Shown: positions 7,160 through 15,129 of the stretch, one piece after another | Layout: the number at the start of each line of letters is the position of its first letter | Position numbering within the stretch: the stretch's first letter is position 1 | DNA from: Planctomycetia bacterium | Lineage (GTDB): Bacteria > Planctomycetota > Planctomycetia > Pirellulales > UBA1268 | Reading direction: 5' to 3' | DNA length: 45,459 bases | Assembly: GCA_021414115.1 (NCBI GenBank) | Contig: JAIOPD010000138.1 | Location: 1-45,459 of the forward strand | Position numbers and translations under genes: made by a program | Notes under the pieces: model-generated | The model's input: only the letters and a program-made list of their open reading frames with translations | What the model was told of the DNA's origin: nothing | Databases searched by the model: none

Positions 7160-9265
7160 ATGCCGCGGAAACGCGACGGCCACGACCGCCCTCAAACCCC
7201 ACCCCACTCGGGTCGCGGCCAGGATGACGGCGTGATCGGCGTCTTCCGTCGGGCATCCGGGGGCTATGGGTTCGTCCGGCCGCTCGGTGCTCCCGCCGGC
7301 GACCGTTCGAACGACGTGCACGTGACGGCGGCCGCGGCCCTCGATGCCGCGTCGGGTGACACCGTCCGGGTGCGGACCTCGAAGGCTCGAGATGTGCGGC
7401 GACCCGGCCCTGCCGGCGAGATCGTCGAGATCGTCAAGCGGCGGACGACGCGGTTCGTCGGCTCGTATTTCGAGGCGGCCGATCACGGATGGGTGCAGAT
7501 CGACGGCACCGGCTTCGCGCGGCCCGTGTCGGTCGGCGACCCGGGCGCGAAGGGCGTGCACCCGAACGACAAGGTCGTCCTCGACATGGTGCGCTTTCCC
7601 ACGCACCTCCGCGACGGCGAAGGCGTGATCGTCGAGGTACTCGGCAAGGCGGGCGACGTCGGCGTCGACACGCAGACCGTGATCCATGAGTTCGCGCTCC
7701 CCGGACCATTCCCCGAAGAGGTGATCGACGACGCCCGGGCGCAGGCCGAGCGGTTCGACGAGACGGTGCCCGCCGGCCGCCGCGATCTGAGCGACCGTGT
7801 GATCGTGACGATCGACCCGGTCGATGCCCGCGACTTCGACGACGCGATCTCGCTGGAGCGGGTCGAACGGGGGCACTGGCTCCTCGGCGTGCACATCGCC
7901 GACGTCTCGCACTTCGTGCGTGATGGCTCGCCGCTCGACCAGGAGGCCCGCAACCGCGGCACCAGCGTCTACCTGCCCGATCGCGTGATCCCGATGATCC
8001 CGGAGATCGTCTCCAACAATCTCGCGAGCCTTCAGCCCGGCAAGGTTCGCTACGCCCGGACCTGCTGGATCGAGTTCTCGCCGGAGGGCATTCCCGTGCA
8101 CTCGGCGGTCGAATCGACCGCGATCAAGAGCCGGCGGCGATTCACCTACGAGGAGGTCGACGTCTTCCTCGCGGACCCCGACACGCCCGCCGTGGAAATG
8201 ACGCCGGAGGTTCGCAGCCTGCTTGGACGGATGCGGGATCTCGCCCGGATCCTCCGCGCTCGCCGGATGGCCCGGGGGGCCCTGCAGCTCGAGATGCCGG
8301 AGGTGAAGATCGACCTCGACCGCGACGGCCGCGTGTCAGGCGCCCACGTCGTCCAAAACACCGAAAGCCACCAGATCATCGAGGAGTTCATGCTGGCGGC
8401 GAACGAGGCGGTGGCCTCGGCTCTGGCCGTCGCGGGGGCCGGTTTTCTCAGGCGCATCCACCCCGCTCCCGACCCGCGAAAACTCCGGCAACTCACCGAG
8501 TTCGTCTCGGAGTTGGGCTTCGAGGTCGACTCGCTGGAAAGCCGGTTCGAACTCCAGCGGCTCCTCGACATGGCCCGGGGCAAGTCCGAGGAGCATGCCG
8601 TGCACTACGCGGTGCTCAGGAGCCTCACTCGCGCGGCCTACGGTCCGCAGGAGGACGGCCACTACGCGCTCGCGAGCGACTGCTACTGCCACTTCACCTC
8701 CCCGATCCGTCGCTATCCCGACCTCACGGTGCATCGGGCGCTCGAGGCCATCGCCCACGGCCGCCGGCCTCCCTCCGACGGCCTCGTGCATCTCGGCGCC
8801 GAATGCTCCGACCTTGAACGACGGGCCGAGTCCGCGGAACGCGAGCTGGTCAAACTGAAGCTGCTCAACTTTCTGAAATCGAAGGTAGGCGAAGAGATGG
8901 ACGCGGTGGTGACGGGCGTGGAGGCGTTCGGGCTCTTCGTGCAGGGGCTGGCGCTGCCGGCGGAGGGGCTCGTGCCGCTCGACACGCTGCCCGACGATAC
9001 GTATCGCTACGACCGCGCGAGCCACACGCTCTCCGGACGCCGCCCGGGCCAGTCGTTCCGGCTGGGCGACCGCGTCCGCGTGGCGGTGGCCAAGGTCGAC
9101 CTCGACCGCCGTGAGCTCAACTTCCGGCTCGTGGGCCGGGGCAAAGCACCGAAGGCCGGCTTGCGGGACAAACGGCCCGGCCGCGGGAAGCGTCAGGCAT
9201 CGGACCGAGGCCGGCCCGCTCCGGCGAAGCGCGGGGGCCGCGGCTCCAAGCGCTCGCGTCGCTGA
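7160..9265 (+). CDS. rnr: Ribonuclease R
   Basis: A 701-residue processive 3'-5' exoribonuclease of the RNase II/R family, able to degrade structured RNA. Order: cold-shock domains (about 25-200), the RNB catalytic domain with DPVDARDFDDAIS (about 219-231, the Asp cluster binding Mg2+) and SDCYCHFTSPIRRYPDL, an S1 domain (about 580-660, DAVVTGVEAFGLFVQG), and a Lys/Arg-rich tail from about 665. The frame is open to 7058, but ATG 7160 has an AGGAT Shine-Dalgarno 5 bases upstream and lies below the promoter at 7082-7111. A second 3' exonuclease, YhaM, is encoded 4 kb away. Confidence 0.95.
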   Translation: MPRKRDGHDRPQTPPHSGRGQDDGVIGVFRRASGGYGFVRPLGAPAGDRSNDVHVTAAAALDAASGDTVRVRTSKARDVRRPGPAGEIVEIVKRRTTRFVGSYFEAADHGWVQIDGTGFARPVSVGDPGAKGVHPNDKVVLDMVRFPTHLRDGEGVIVEVLGKAGDVGVDTQTVIHEFALPGPFPEEVIDDARAQAERFDETVPAGRRDLSDRVIVTIDPVDARDFDDAISLERVERGHWLLGVHIADVSHFVRDGSPLDQEARNRGTSVYLPDRVIPMIPEIVSNNLASLQPGKVRYARTCWIEFSPEGIPVHSAVESTAIKSRRRFTYEEVDVFLADPDTPAVEMTPEVRSLLGRMRDLARILRARRMARGALQLEMPEVKIDLDRDGRVSGAHVVQNTESHQIIEEFMLAANEAVASALAVAGAGFLRRIHPAPDPRKLRQLTEFVSELGFEVDSLESRFELQRLLDMARGKSEEHAVHYAVLRSLTRAAYGPQEDGHYALASDCYCHFTSPIRRYPDLTVHRALEAIAHGRRPPSDGLVHLGAECSDLERRAESAERELVKLKLLNFLKSKVGEEMDAVVTGVEAFGLFVQGLALPAEGLVPLDTLPDDTYRYDRASHTLSGRRPGQSFRLGDRVRVAVAKVDLDRRELNFRLVGRGKAPKAGLRDKRPGRGKRQASDRGRPAPAKRGGRGSKRSRR

Positions 9266-9277
9266 TCAGTGCCGCAT

Positions 9278-9306
9278 CTGGCACCGCGACCAAGGCCTCC
9301 TACAAT
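9278..9306 (+). promoter_or_regulatory. Candidate gcvT promoter
   Basis: CTGGCA (9278-9283), a 17-base spacer and TACAAT (9301-9306). Transcription would begin near 9313, leaving a leader of about 18 bases that carries GAGGA. Confidence 0.5.
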
Positions 9307-9330
9307 GCCGCCCATCGCCCGCCCCGAGGA

Positions 9331-10509
9331 ATGGACTCCCGCAGCATGTCGTCTCCACCGCTTTCCACGCCGCTGGTGCACTGGCACGAATCCCACGGGG
9401 GCCGCATGGTCGATTTCGCCGGCTGGCGGATGCCCGTGCAGTATTCGTCGATCGTCGACGAGCACCTCGCCGCAAGGCAGGCGGCCGGTCTGTTCGACGT
9501 GTCGCACATGGGCAGACTCGCCATCGAGGGCCCCGGCTCCTGTGACTGGCTGGAGTCGCTGCTCACACGCCGCGTGTCCGACATCGAACCTGGCCGGGCC
9601 CGCTACACGCTCGTGACGAACGACGCGGGGCCGTCGGGCCTGACCATCCTCGACGACGCGCTCGTGACCCGCGAGGCCGATGCCCCCGACGGCACGCCCC
9701 GACTGGCCATGGTGGTCAACGCCAGCAACCGCGACCGGGTGGTGGAGTGGTTCGTCTCGAAACTGCCCCCGCAGGGCGTCAGCCTCCACGATCGCACGTT
9801 CGAGACCTCGATGATCGCCGTGCAGGGGCCGCTCGCGGTGGACATCGTCTGCGGACTCTGCGACTCAGCCGACGCGGCGCGGATCCGTTCGCTGGGCAAC
9901 TACCGGGCTGGACGGGCCACCGTGGCCGGCCACGACGCGGCCGTCAGCCGCACGGGGTATACGGGCGAAGACGGCGTCGAACTCGTCGTCGCCGCCGATG
10001 CGGCCACGTCGCTCTGGGAGGCGATCCACGCCGCCGGTGCTCCGCGTGGGCTGCGGCCGTGCGGCCTCGGGGCCCGAGACACGCTGCGGCTCGAGGCCGG
10101 CATGCCTCTCTATGGCCACGAACTGGTGGCCGACAGCGATCCATTCGCGATCGGCCTCGGCCTGGCGGTCAATCTCGACGATGCCTCCGGCGGGCCGCGA
10201 CGGTTTCCGGGCCGCGAGCAACTCGCCCGAATGAAGGCCGCCCCGGCACCGCGGGTCCGCGTCGGCCTCGCCTTCGACTCGAAGCGCGCCGCCCGCGAGG
10301 GCAGTCCCGTGGTCGTGGCAGGCACCACCGTGGGCGTGGTGACGAGCGGTAGCCTCGCACCGTCGCTCGGCCACGCCGTGGCCATGGCGCTGGTGGCCCG
10401 CCCTCTGGCGGAGCCGGGCACCGCCGTGGATGTGCTGATCCGCGACGCCGTGCAGCCGGCGCGGGTCGTTCCCCTGCCCTTTTACCGCCGTGCCGCCCCA
10501 CGCGGCTGA
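9331..10509 (+). CDS. gcvT: Aminomethyltransferase, glycine cleavage T protein
   Basis: A 392-residue folate-dependent enzyme that takes the aminomethyl group from lipoylated GcvH and makes 5,10-methylene-THF plus ammonia. Typical segments are TPLVHWHESHGGRMVDFAGW, SSIVDEHLAARQAAGLFDVS, SRTGYTGEDGVELVV and GARDTLRLEAGMPLYGHEL, in family order over the whole length. The start is uncertain. ATG 9331 follows GAGGA without a gap; ATG 9346 would begin MSSPPLSTP. gcvH and a lipoate ligase follow on the same strand, but gcvP is not in the window. Confidence 0.94.
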   Translation: MDSRSMSSPPLSTPLVHWHESHGGRMVDFAGWRMPVQYSSIVDEHLAARQAAGLFDVSHMGRLAIEGPGSCDWLESLLTRRVSDIEPGRARYTLVTNDAGPSGLTILDDALVTREADAPDGTPRLAMVVNASNRDRVVEWFVSKLPPQGVSLHDRTFETSMIAVQGPLAVDIVCGLCDSADAARIRSLGNYRAGRATVAGHDAAVSRTGYTGEDGVELVVAADAATSLWEAIHAAGAPRGLRPCGLGARDTLRLEAGMPLYGHELVADSDPFAIGLGLAVNLDDASGGPRRFPGREQLARMKAAPAPRVRVGLAFDSKRAAREGSPVVVAGTTVGVVTSGSLAPSLGHAVAMALVARPLAEPGTAVDVLIRDAVQPARVVPLPFYRRAAPRG

Positions 10510-10554
10510 CCGTATCCGGTATCCTGCGATCGACCACCTCTGGAGGAGATTTCC

Positions 10555-10932
10555 ATGGCAGCCGACCTGAAGTTCGCGAAAACGCACGAGTGGATTCGCC
10601 CGGAGGCCGGTGGCCTCGCCACGGTCGGCATCTCGGCGTACGCGGTCGAGGCCCTTACCGACCTCGTCTTCATGCAGCTGCCGCCGGTCGGCAAGAAGGT
10701 GAAGGCGGGTGAGTCGATCGGTGAGATCGAAAGCGTGAAGGCGGTGAGCGACATGTATGCGCCGGTGTCGGGCGAGATCGTCGAGGTCAACGCCACGCTG
10801 CCGAACCAGCTCGAGACGTTGGGCAAGGATCCCTACGGCGCGGGCTGGATTGTCCGCATCAAGCCCGACGATCCAGCCGAGCTTGCGAACCTCCTCGACC
10901 GTCCGGCCTACGAGGCGCTCGTCAAGTCGTGA
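10555..10932 (+). CDS. gcvH: Glycine cleavage H protein
   Basis: A 125-residue lipoyl carrier that shuttles the aminomethyl arm between GcvP, GcvT and the dihydrolipoyl dehydrogenase. The lipoylation site lies in GEIESVKAVSDMYAPVSG, with Lys62 as acceptor. The N-terminal KFAKTHEWIR and C-terminal LLDRPAYEALV are family-typical. A strong GGAGGAG Shine-Dalgarno precedes the ATG, unusual for this window. Its stop overlaps the start of the lipoate-ligase gene. Confidence 0.96.
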   Translation: MAADLKFAKTHEWIRPEAGGLATVGISAYAVEALTDLVFMQLPPVGKKVKAGESIGEIESVKAVSDMYAPVSGEIVEVNATLPNQLETLGKDPYGAGWIVRIKPDDPAELANLLDRPAYEALVKS

Positions 10933-11720
10933 CCGCGGCCGTTCTGCCCGTCTGGTGGGATGACGCCGCCGACGGCCCCACGAACATGGCGGCGGACGAG
11001 CTGCTCGCCGACGAAGCAGCCCGGCACGGGGGCCTCGTGATCCGCATCTATTCCTGGTCGAAGCCGTCCGTGTCGCTCGGCGCCTTTCAGCCGTTGGCGG
11101 AAGCCGACGCCTGTGCCGCGATCGCGGGTCTGCCGCTCGTCCGCCGGCCGAGTGGAGGCGGGGCCATCGTGCACGGCACCGATCTCACCTACGCCGCCGC
11201 CGTGCCGAAGACCCACCCATGGGGAGCCACGCCACAGGCCCTCTATGACGCGATGCACACGGCCATGGTGGCGGTTCTGGCCGCGAACGGCATGCCGGCC
11301 CGCCTGCACCAGGCCGCGGCGACCGATCCCCCCGCGGATGCTTTTCTGTGCTTCGCAAGGCGATCGGCCGGGGACCTGGTCGCACCGTGGGCCGGCGGGC
11401 ACGCAGCCGTCGGCGACCCGAAGATCATGGGCAGCGCGCAGCGGCGGCTCGGCACCACCGTGCTCCAGCATGGCAGCCTGCTCCTGGCGGCGAATCGTGC
11501 GGTGGGCGAGGAGGCGCGACTCCCTGGGCTGGCGGAACTCCTCGGTCGCGATGACGCCTGGGAGCCCCGCCAAATCGCGGCACCCTGGCTCGATGCGATC
11601 GCTCGGACCGTGGGGGCCGCGATCGACCACCAGCCCGGAGCGCTCTGCCGCGGCCGTGAATCCACGATCGACGCCCACGCCCGACGGTTCCGCGACCGGC
11701 AGTGGACCGCCCGTCGGTGA
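10929..11720 (+). CDS. Lipoate-protein ligase / octanoyltransferase family protein
   Basis: A 263-residue LplA/LipM-like enzyme expected to attach octanoate or lipoate to GcvH and other E2 lipoyl domains. Evidence: VRRPSGGGAIVHGTDLTYA (about residues 70-88), the Arg-x-x-Gly-Gly-Gly substrate loop, and GDPKIMGSAQRR (about 162-173), with the conserved lysine that binds the acyl-adenylate or lipoyl group. The GTG start overlaps the gcvH stop codon (GTGA), so it is probably translated together with its likely substrate. Whether it ligates free lipoate or transfers octanoyl groups cannot be settled from sequence. Confidence 0.85.
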   Translation: MTAAVLPVWWDDAADGPTNMAADELLADEAARHGGLVIRIYSWSKPSVSLGAFQPLAEADACAAIAGLPLVRRPSGGGAIVHGTDLTYAAAVPKTHPWGATPQALYDAMHTAMVAVLAANGMPARLHQAAATDPPADAFLCFARRSAGDLVAPWAGGHAAVGDPKIMGSAQRRLGTTVLQHGSLLLAANRAVGEEARLPGLAELLGRDDAWEPRQIAAPWLDAIARTVGAAIDHQPGALCRGRESTIDAHARRFRDRQWTARR

Positions 11721-11757
11721 CCAGGCGCCGGCCGTGACGGCCCGAGTCAATCGCCAC

Positions 11758-11786
11758 TTGATATCATGTCGGAAGGCTTCTACCGT
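11758..11786 (+). promoter_or_regulatory. Candidate promoter of the FHA gene
   Basis: TTGATA (11758-11763), a 17-base spacer and TACCGT (11781-11786), giving a leader of about 50 bases before the ATG at 11843. Confidence 0.4.
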
Positions 11787-11842
11787 GAATCCGATTCGGC
11801 TCTGATTCGTGGTTCGCGAAGCCGCCGTTCACCGGGCATTCC

Positions 11843-12541
11843 ATGATCGCCAAACTGATCGTCTCCTCGGGAAAAAGTGCCGGCCGCAGCATTGCCATCA
11901 AGCGCAACACACTGCTCATCGGCCGCGCCGAGCAGTGCGACGTCCGCCCTCTCAGCGAGGAGGTGAGCCGCCGGCACTGTTCCGTTACCGTCGGCCCCAC
12001 GGAGGTCTGGGTCGAGGATCTGGGCAGCCGCAACGGCACGTTCGTGAACGGCAAGAAGATCACCGAACGGACCAAGGTCGCCGACGGCGACATGATCCGT
12101 GTCGGATCGCTCGAGTTGAAGGTGTTGTGCACACTGGCCGCCCCCGCCAAGTCCGGCTCCGAAGACGACGTTTCTCGGTGGCTGATGCCAGACGAAAACG
12201 CGGCGGGCCTGTCCGACACCACGCGCTCATTGCCCCGCGGCACTCCCGACGCATCGACGGCCGACGCCGATGCGAGCAACATCCACGCGGATGCCGGCCG
12301 GCAGGCCGCGGCCGACTCGACCCTCGAGGGGTCGTTCGTCTCGGGGATCGGCTCGACTCCGGCCGTGGGCAGTGGTGGTGCCAGCGTGTCCGATCGGGCC
12401 ACGGGTTCGGTCGTGCTCGACGCCCTCAAGGCAGCCAACTCGAAGCCGGGCCTCCTGCCTCAGGGCACCAAGAAGCCGAGCGCCGACTCCTCCCGCGACG
12501 CCGCCGCCGAAGCGCTCAAGAAGTTCTTCGAGAAGAAGTAG
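11843..12541 (+). CDS. FHA-domain protein
   Basis: A 232-residue soluble protein with an N-terminal forkhead-associated domain (about 1-98): [21 protein letters not shown] followed by HCSV and [14 protein letters not shown]. These include the Gly-Arg, Ser-x-x-His and Asn-Gly-Thr positions that read phosphothreonine peptides. The rest is low-complexity and Ala/Ser/Asp-rich, probably disordered, ending in a Lys-rich helix ([10 protein letters not shown]). It is likely an adaptor in Ser/Thr kinase signalling, which planctomycetes use heavily. No kinase gene adjoins it, so its partner is unknown. Confidence 0.85.
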   Translation: MIAKLIVSSGKSAGRSIAIKRNTLLIGRAEQCDVRPLSEEVSRRHCSVTVGPTEVWVEDLGSRNGTFVNGKKITERTKVADGDMIRVGSLELKVLCTLAAPAKSGSEDDVSRWLMPDENAAGLSDTTRSLPRGTPDASTADADASNIHADAGRQAAADSTLEGSFVSGIGSTPAVGSGGASVSDRATGSVVLDALKAANSKPGLLPQGTKKPSADSSRDAAAEALKKFFEKK

Positions 12542-12782
12542 GGCTCCATCCTGCGTGGCTCGATTGTGTCCGACGCTCGGGCAGCCCCGATCGCGAGCGA
12601 CGGGGAGACGGGTGGCTCGTGCCGGTCGTAGCGGTCGTGTGGGCCTCGGGGTTTGCCCAAGCGGATTTTTTTCGCTGACCGGCACGTCCTCCGCGACCGT
12701 TGCCGGTCATGCTTCCGTCAGACCTTTGCAGCGCATCGCCGCGAACGTCAGCCGACCCCGTCGCTCCCCGGAGAATGAACCC
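12542..12782. other. Intergenic region with degenerate copy of the short GC repeat
   Basis: No gene is seen. GCGAGCGACGGGGAGACGGG at about 12592-12611 is nearly the reverse complement of CCCGTCTTCCCGTCGCTCGC in the tandem repeat at 41212-41380, and GGGCAGCCCCGA just before it echoes the arm of the hairpin repeat. A run of seven T follows at 12666 without a good stem. Confidence 0.45.
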
Positions 12783-13037
12783 ATGACCGTCGCCGCCGTG
12801 AAGTCGCCCCGCAGCAGCGCCCGCAACAAGCCTTCGGAGTCGCATGCCGCCGTGCGGCACAACCGCCGTCGGATGATCGATCCCTCCACCTGCGAACGCG
12901 ATTACCAGCCCGAAGAACTCGAGTTCATGCAGGCTCTCGACCGCTACAAGCGGACCAGCGGCCGGATGTTTCCGACGTGCAGCGAAGTCCTCGAAATCGT
13001 CCGGTCGCTCGGCTATCAGCGGGCCACCGCGGAGTGA
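12783..13037 (+). CDS. Small conserved-looking hypothetical protein
   Basis: An 84-residue basic protein with a disordered Lys/Ser/Arg-rich N-terminus (about 1-30) and a helical C-terminus: [20 protein letters not shown], then [17 protein letters not shown]. The C-terminal part resembles a short winged-helix-like or regulator fragment, but no family could be assigned. ATG 12783 is preceded by GGAGAA at good spacing. It is a candidate DNA- or RNA-binding regulator by charge only. Confidence 0.65.
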   Translation: MTVAAVKSPRSSARNKPSESHAAVRHNRRRMIDPSTCERDYQPEELEFMQALDRYKRTSGRMFPTCSEVLEIVRSLGYQRATAE

Positions 13038-13149
13038 GGGCCGGCAAAATCGGCAATCCGGGTCGACCTTGCCCCGGGCAGCCCGCCCGCATTACGGTTC
13101 AGGCCTCGTCTCCGGCCAGTCAGCCGCCGGGGGATCGTGGAGTCTCGTC

Positions 13150-13911
13150 GTGCGGCATCCTTCCCTCATCGATTCCGGTGCGCCAAGAACCGGCCGCATC
13201 ATCGCGGCCATGGCCTGGCTCGTGGCGGCCGCGTGCGCGGGCTGCGGAGGCATGGCGAAGACTGACAATGCGGAGGGCGTGAAGCTCTACCAGCAGGGCA
13301 ACTACCTCGGCGCGGTCAACTCATTCCAGCAGGCTCTCGCCAAGCAGCCCGGTAATCCCGACTGCTTTTACAATCTCGGGGCGACCTACCACCAACAGGC
13401 AAAACTCTTCGGCCGATCCGCCGACATGCAGACGGCCGAGCAGTATTACCACCTCTGCCTGGCGCGAAACCCCAACCACGAGGCCTGCCAACGGGCGCTC
13501 GCCGTTCTCCTCGTCGAGGAGAACCGTCGCGACGATGCGGTCGCCCAGTTGAACACCTGGGCCCAAAGCCAGCCCGCCAACCCCGATCCCCACATCGAGC
13601 TTGCTCGACTGGCGGAAGAACACGGCGACGTCCGTGAAGCAGAAAACCAACTGATCGACGCGCTCGCCATCGACCCCAACAACCCACGGGCATTGGTGGC
13701 GCTCGGCAGCCTCCGGGAGACCTCGGGCGACGCCTCCCAGGCGCTGGCCAACTACGGCCGGGCACTCGCGATCGACCCGCAGCAGCCGGCCGTCGCGGCG
13801 AAGGTGGCAAGCCTCCAGGCGACGCAGGCCGGGGCCTACCGAACCGCCGCCCTCCCCCCGCCCGTGGTCGTCGCCCCAGCGCCGGCACCGCCCGCGAATG
13901 CGGCCCGTTGA
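13150..13911 (+). CDS. TPR-repeat lipoprotein
   Basis: A 253-residue envelope protein. From GTG 13150 (GGAG Shine-Dalgarno 8 bases upstream) it starts with a positively charged region, a hydrophobic stretch AAMAWLVAAAC, and Cys residues suited to lipid attachment. Tetratricopeptide units follow: GVKLYQQGNYLGAVNSFQQ, then NPDCFYNLGATYHQQAKLF, LARNPNHEACQRAL, and two more up to AIDPQQPAVAAKVASL. The C-terminus is Pro/Ala-rich. TPR lipoproteins usually scaffold envelope complexes; the partner is unknown. A start at 13210 would remove the basic region, so I prefer 13150. Confidence 0.8.
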   Translation: MRHPSLIDSGAPRTGRIIAAMAWLVAAACAGCGGMAKTDNAEGVKLYQQGNYLGAVNSFQQALAKQPGNPDCFYNLGATYHQQAKLFGRSADMQTAEQYYHLCLARNPNHEACQRALAVLLVEENRRDDAVAQLNTWAQSQPANPDPHIELARLAEEHGDVREAENQLIDALAIDPNNPRALVALGSLRETSGDASQALANYGRALAIDPQQPAVAAKVASLQATQAGAYRTAALPPPVVVAPAPAPPANAAR

Positions 13912-13936
13912 CCCTCCTCGCAGCGACTCCTATTCT
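13908..13936 (+). promoter_or_regulatory. serC-serA promoter candidate
   Basis: TTGACC (13908-13913), a 17-base spacer and TATTCT (13931-13936), a good housekeeping-type match that overlaps the stop codon of the upstream TPR gene. It predicts a start near 13943 and a leader containing AAGGA. Confidence 0.6.
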
Positions 13937-13960
13937 GCCCCGTGAATCCAAGGATTTCGG

Positions 13961-15067
13961 GTGCATGCCATGACGGATCGCGTTTTCAACTTCTCCCCGG
14001 GCCCGGCCGTTTTGCCGCTCGAGGTTCTCGAACAGGCCCGGGACGAGATGCTCTCTCTTCCCTCGGTCGGCATGTCGGTGCTGGAGATCAGCCACCGCAG
14101 CCCGGCGTTCGATCGGATTCTCGAGGAGACGCTCCAGCGACTCCGCGGGCTGCTCGGCATCGGCGACTCCCACGAGATCGTCTTCGTGCAGGGGGGCGCG
14201 AGCCTGCAGTTTTCGATGGTTCCGATGAACCTGCTCAGGGGTCAGCAGGCGGCCGCCGATTACATCATCACAGGCACATGGGGCGCGACGGGTGCCAAGG
14301 AAGCCCGCCGCGAAGGAAAGGTGCACGTGGCCTGGGACGGGGCCGCCACCAACCACGACCGGCTCCCGTCCGACCGCGAGGCCGCGCTCTCCGACACCCC
14401 GGCCTACGTTCACATCACGAGCAACGAGACGATCCAGGGCGTGCAGTGGAAGCACGATCCTGACGTCGGGCCCGCCCCGCTTGTCTGCGACTGCTCGAGC
14501 GATTTTCTGTCGCGGCCGATCGACGTGTCGCGCTACGGGCTGATCTATGCGTGCGCCCAAAAGAACGCGGGCATCGCGGGAGTCACGGCCGTGATCATCC
14601 GCAAGGACCTGCTCGAGCGTTCGCATGACGATCTGCCGACCATGCTCGACTATCGCACGTTCGTCAAGAACGGCTCCCGGCCGAACACGCCGCCCGTGTT
14701 TGCCATCTACATCCTCGGCCTCGTCTGCCGCTGGATCGAGGAGCGCATGGGAGGCCTCGCCGGCATGGCCCGCCACAATGCGACGAAGGCCAAGCTCCTC
14801 TACGACGTGCTCGACCGTTCCGGCGGCTTCTACACCGGCCACGCCCGGCCGGAATGCCGCTCCGACATGAACGTCACCTTTCGGGTGCCGGACGAGGCGG
14901 CAGAGAAGGCGTTCGTGGCAGGCGCCGCAAAGCGCGGCCTGATGGACCTCAAGGGACATCGCTCCGTGGGGGGCATCCGGGCGAGCATCTACAACGCCAT
15001 GCCCGTCGCGGGCGTCGAGGCCCTCCGCGACTTCATGATCGACTTCCAGCGGGAGCGGCAGGACTGA
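13961..15067 (+). CDS. serC: Phosphoserine aminotransferase
   Basis: A PLP enzyme of about 368 residues that converts 3-phosphohydroxypyruvate and glutamate to phosphoserine, the second step of serine synthesis (it can also serve PLP synthesis). Family signatures: VFNFSPGPAVLP, ISHRSPAFDRIL, VFVQGGASLQFSMVPMNLL, CDCSSDFLSRPIDV, and YACAQKNAGIAGVT with the PLP lysine. The C-terminus has LKGHRSVGGIRASIYNAMP. GTG 13961 has AAGGA 6 bases upstream; ATG 13970 would give the conventional MTDRVFNF start. serA follows 62 bases later. Confidence 0.95.
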   Translation: MHAMTDRVFNFSPGPAVLPLEVLEQARDEMLSLPSVGMSVLEISHRSPAFDRILEETLQRLRGLLGIGDSHEIVFVQGGASLQFSMVPMNLLRGQQAAADYIITGTWGATGAKEARREGKVHVAWDGAATNHDRLPSDREAALSDTPAYVHITSNETIQGVQWKHDPDVGPAPLVCDCSSDFLSRPIDVSRYGLIYACAQKNAGIAGVTAVIIRKDLLERSHDDLPTMLDYRTFVKNGSRPNTPPVFAIYILGLVCRWIEERMGGLAGMARHNATKAKLLYDVLDRSGGFYTGHARPECRSDMNVTFRVPDEAAEKAFVAGAAKRGLMDLKGHRSVGGIRASIYNAMPVAGVEALRDFMIDFQRERQD

Positions 15068-15129
15068 TGCCGCCCCGCGGCAGCGATTGGCCGTTGCCGC
15101 CCCATTCGCCCGACCCAGAGACACCCGAC

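Noticed and set aside
9266-9330. Glycine riboswitch before gcvT
   Set aside because: Only 65 bases separate rnr and gcvT and the promoter occupies half of them, too short for a glycine aptamer.
12641-12672. Intrinsic terminator behind the FHA gene
   Set aside because: There is a run of seven T, but the nearest stem is only 5 bp and is separated from it by seven bases.
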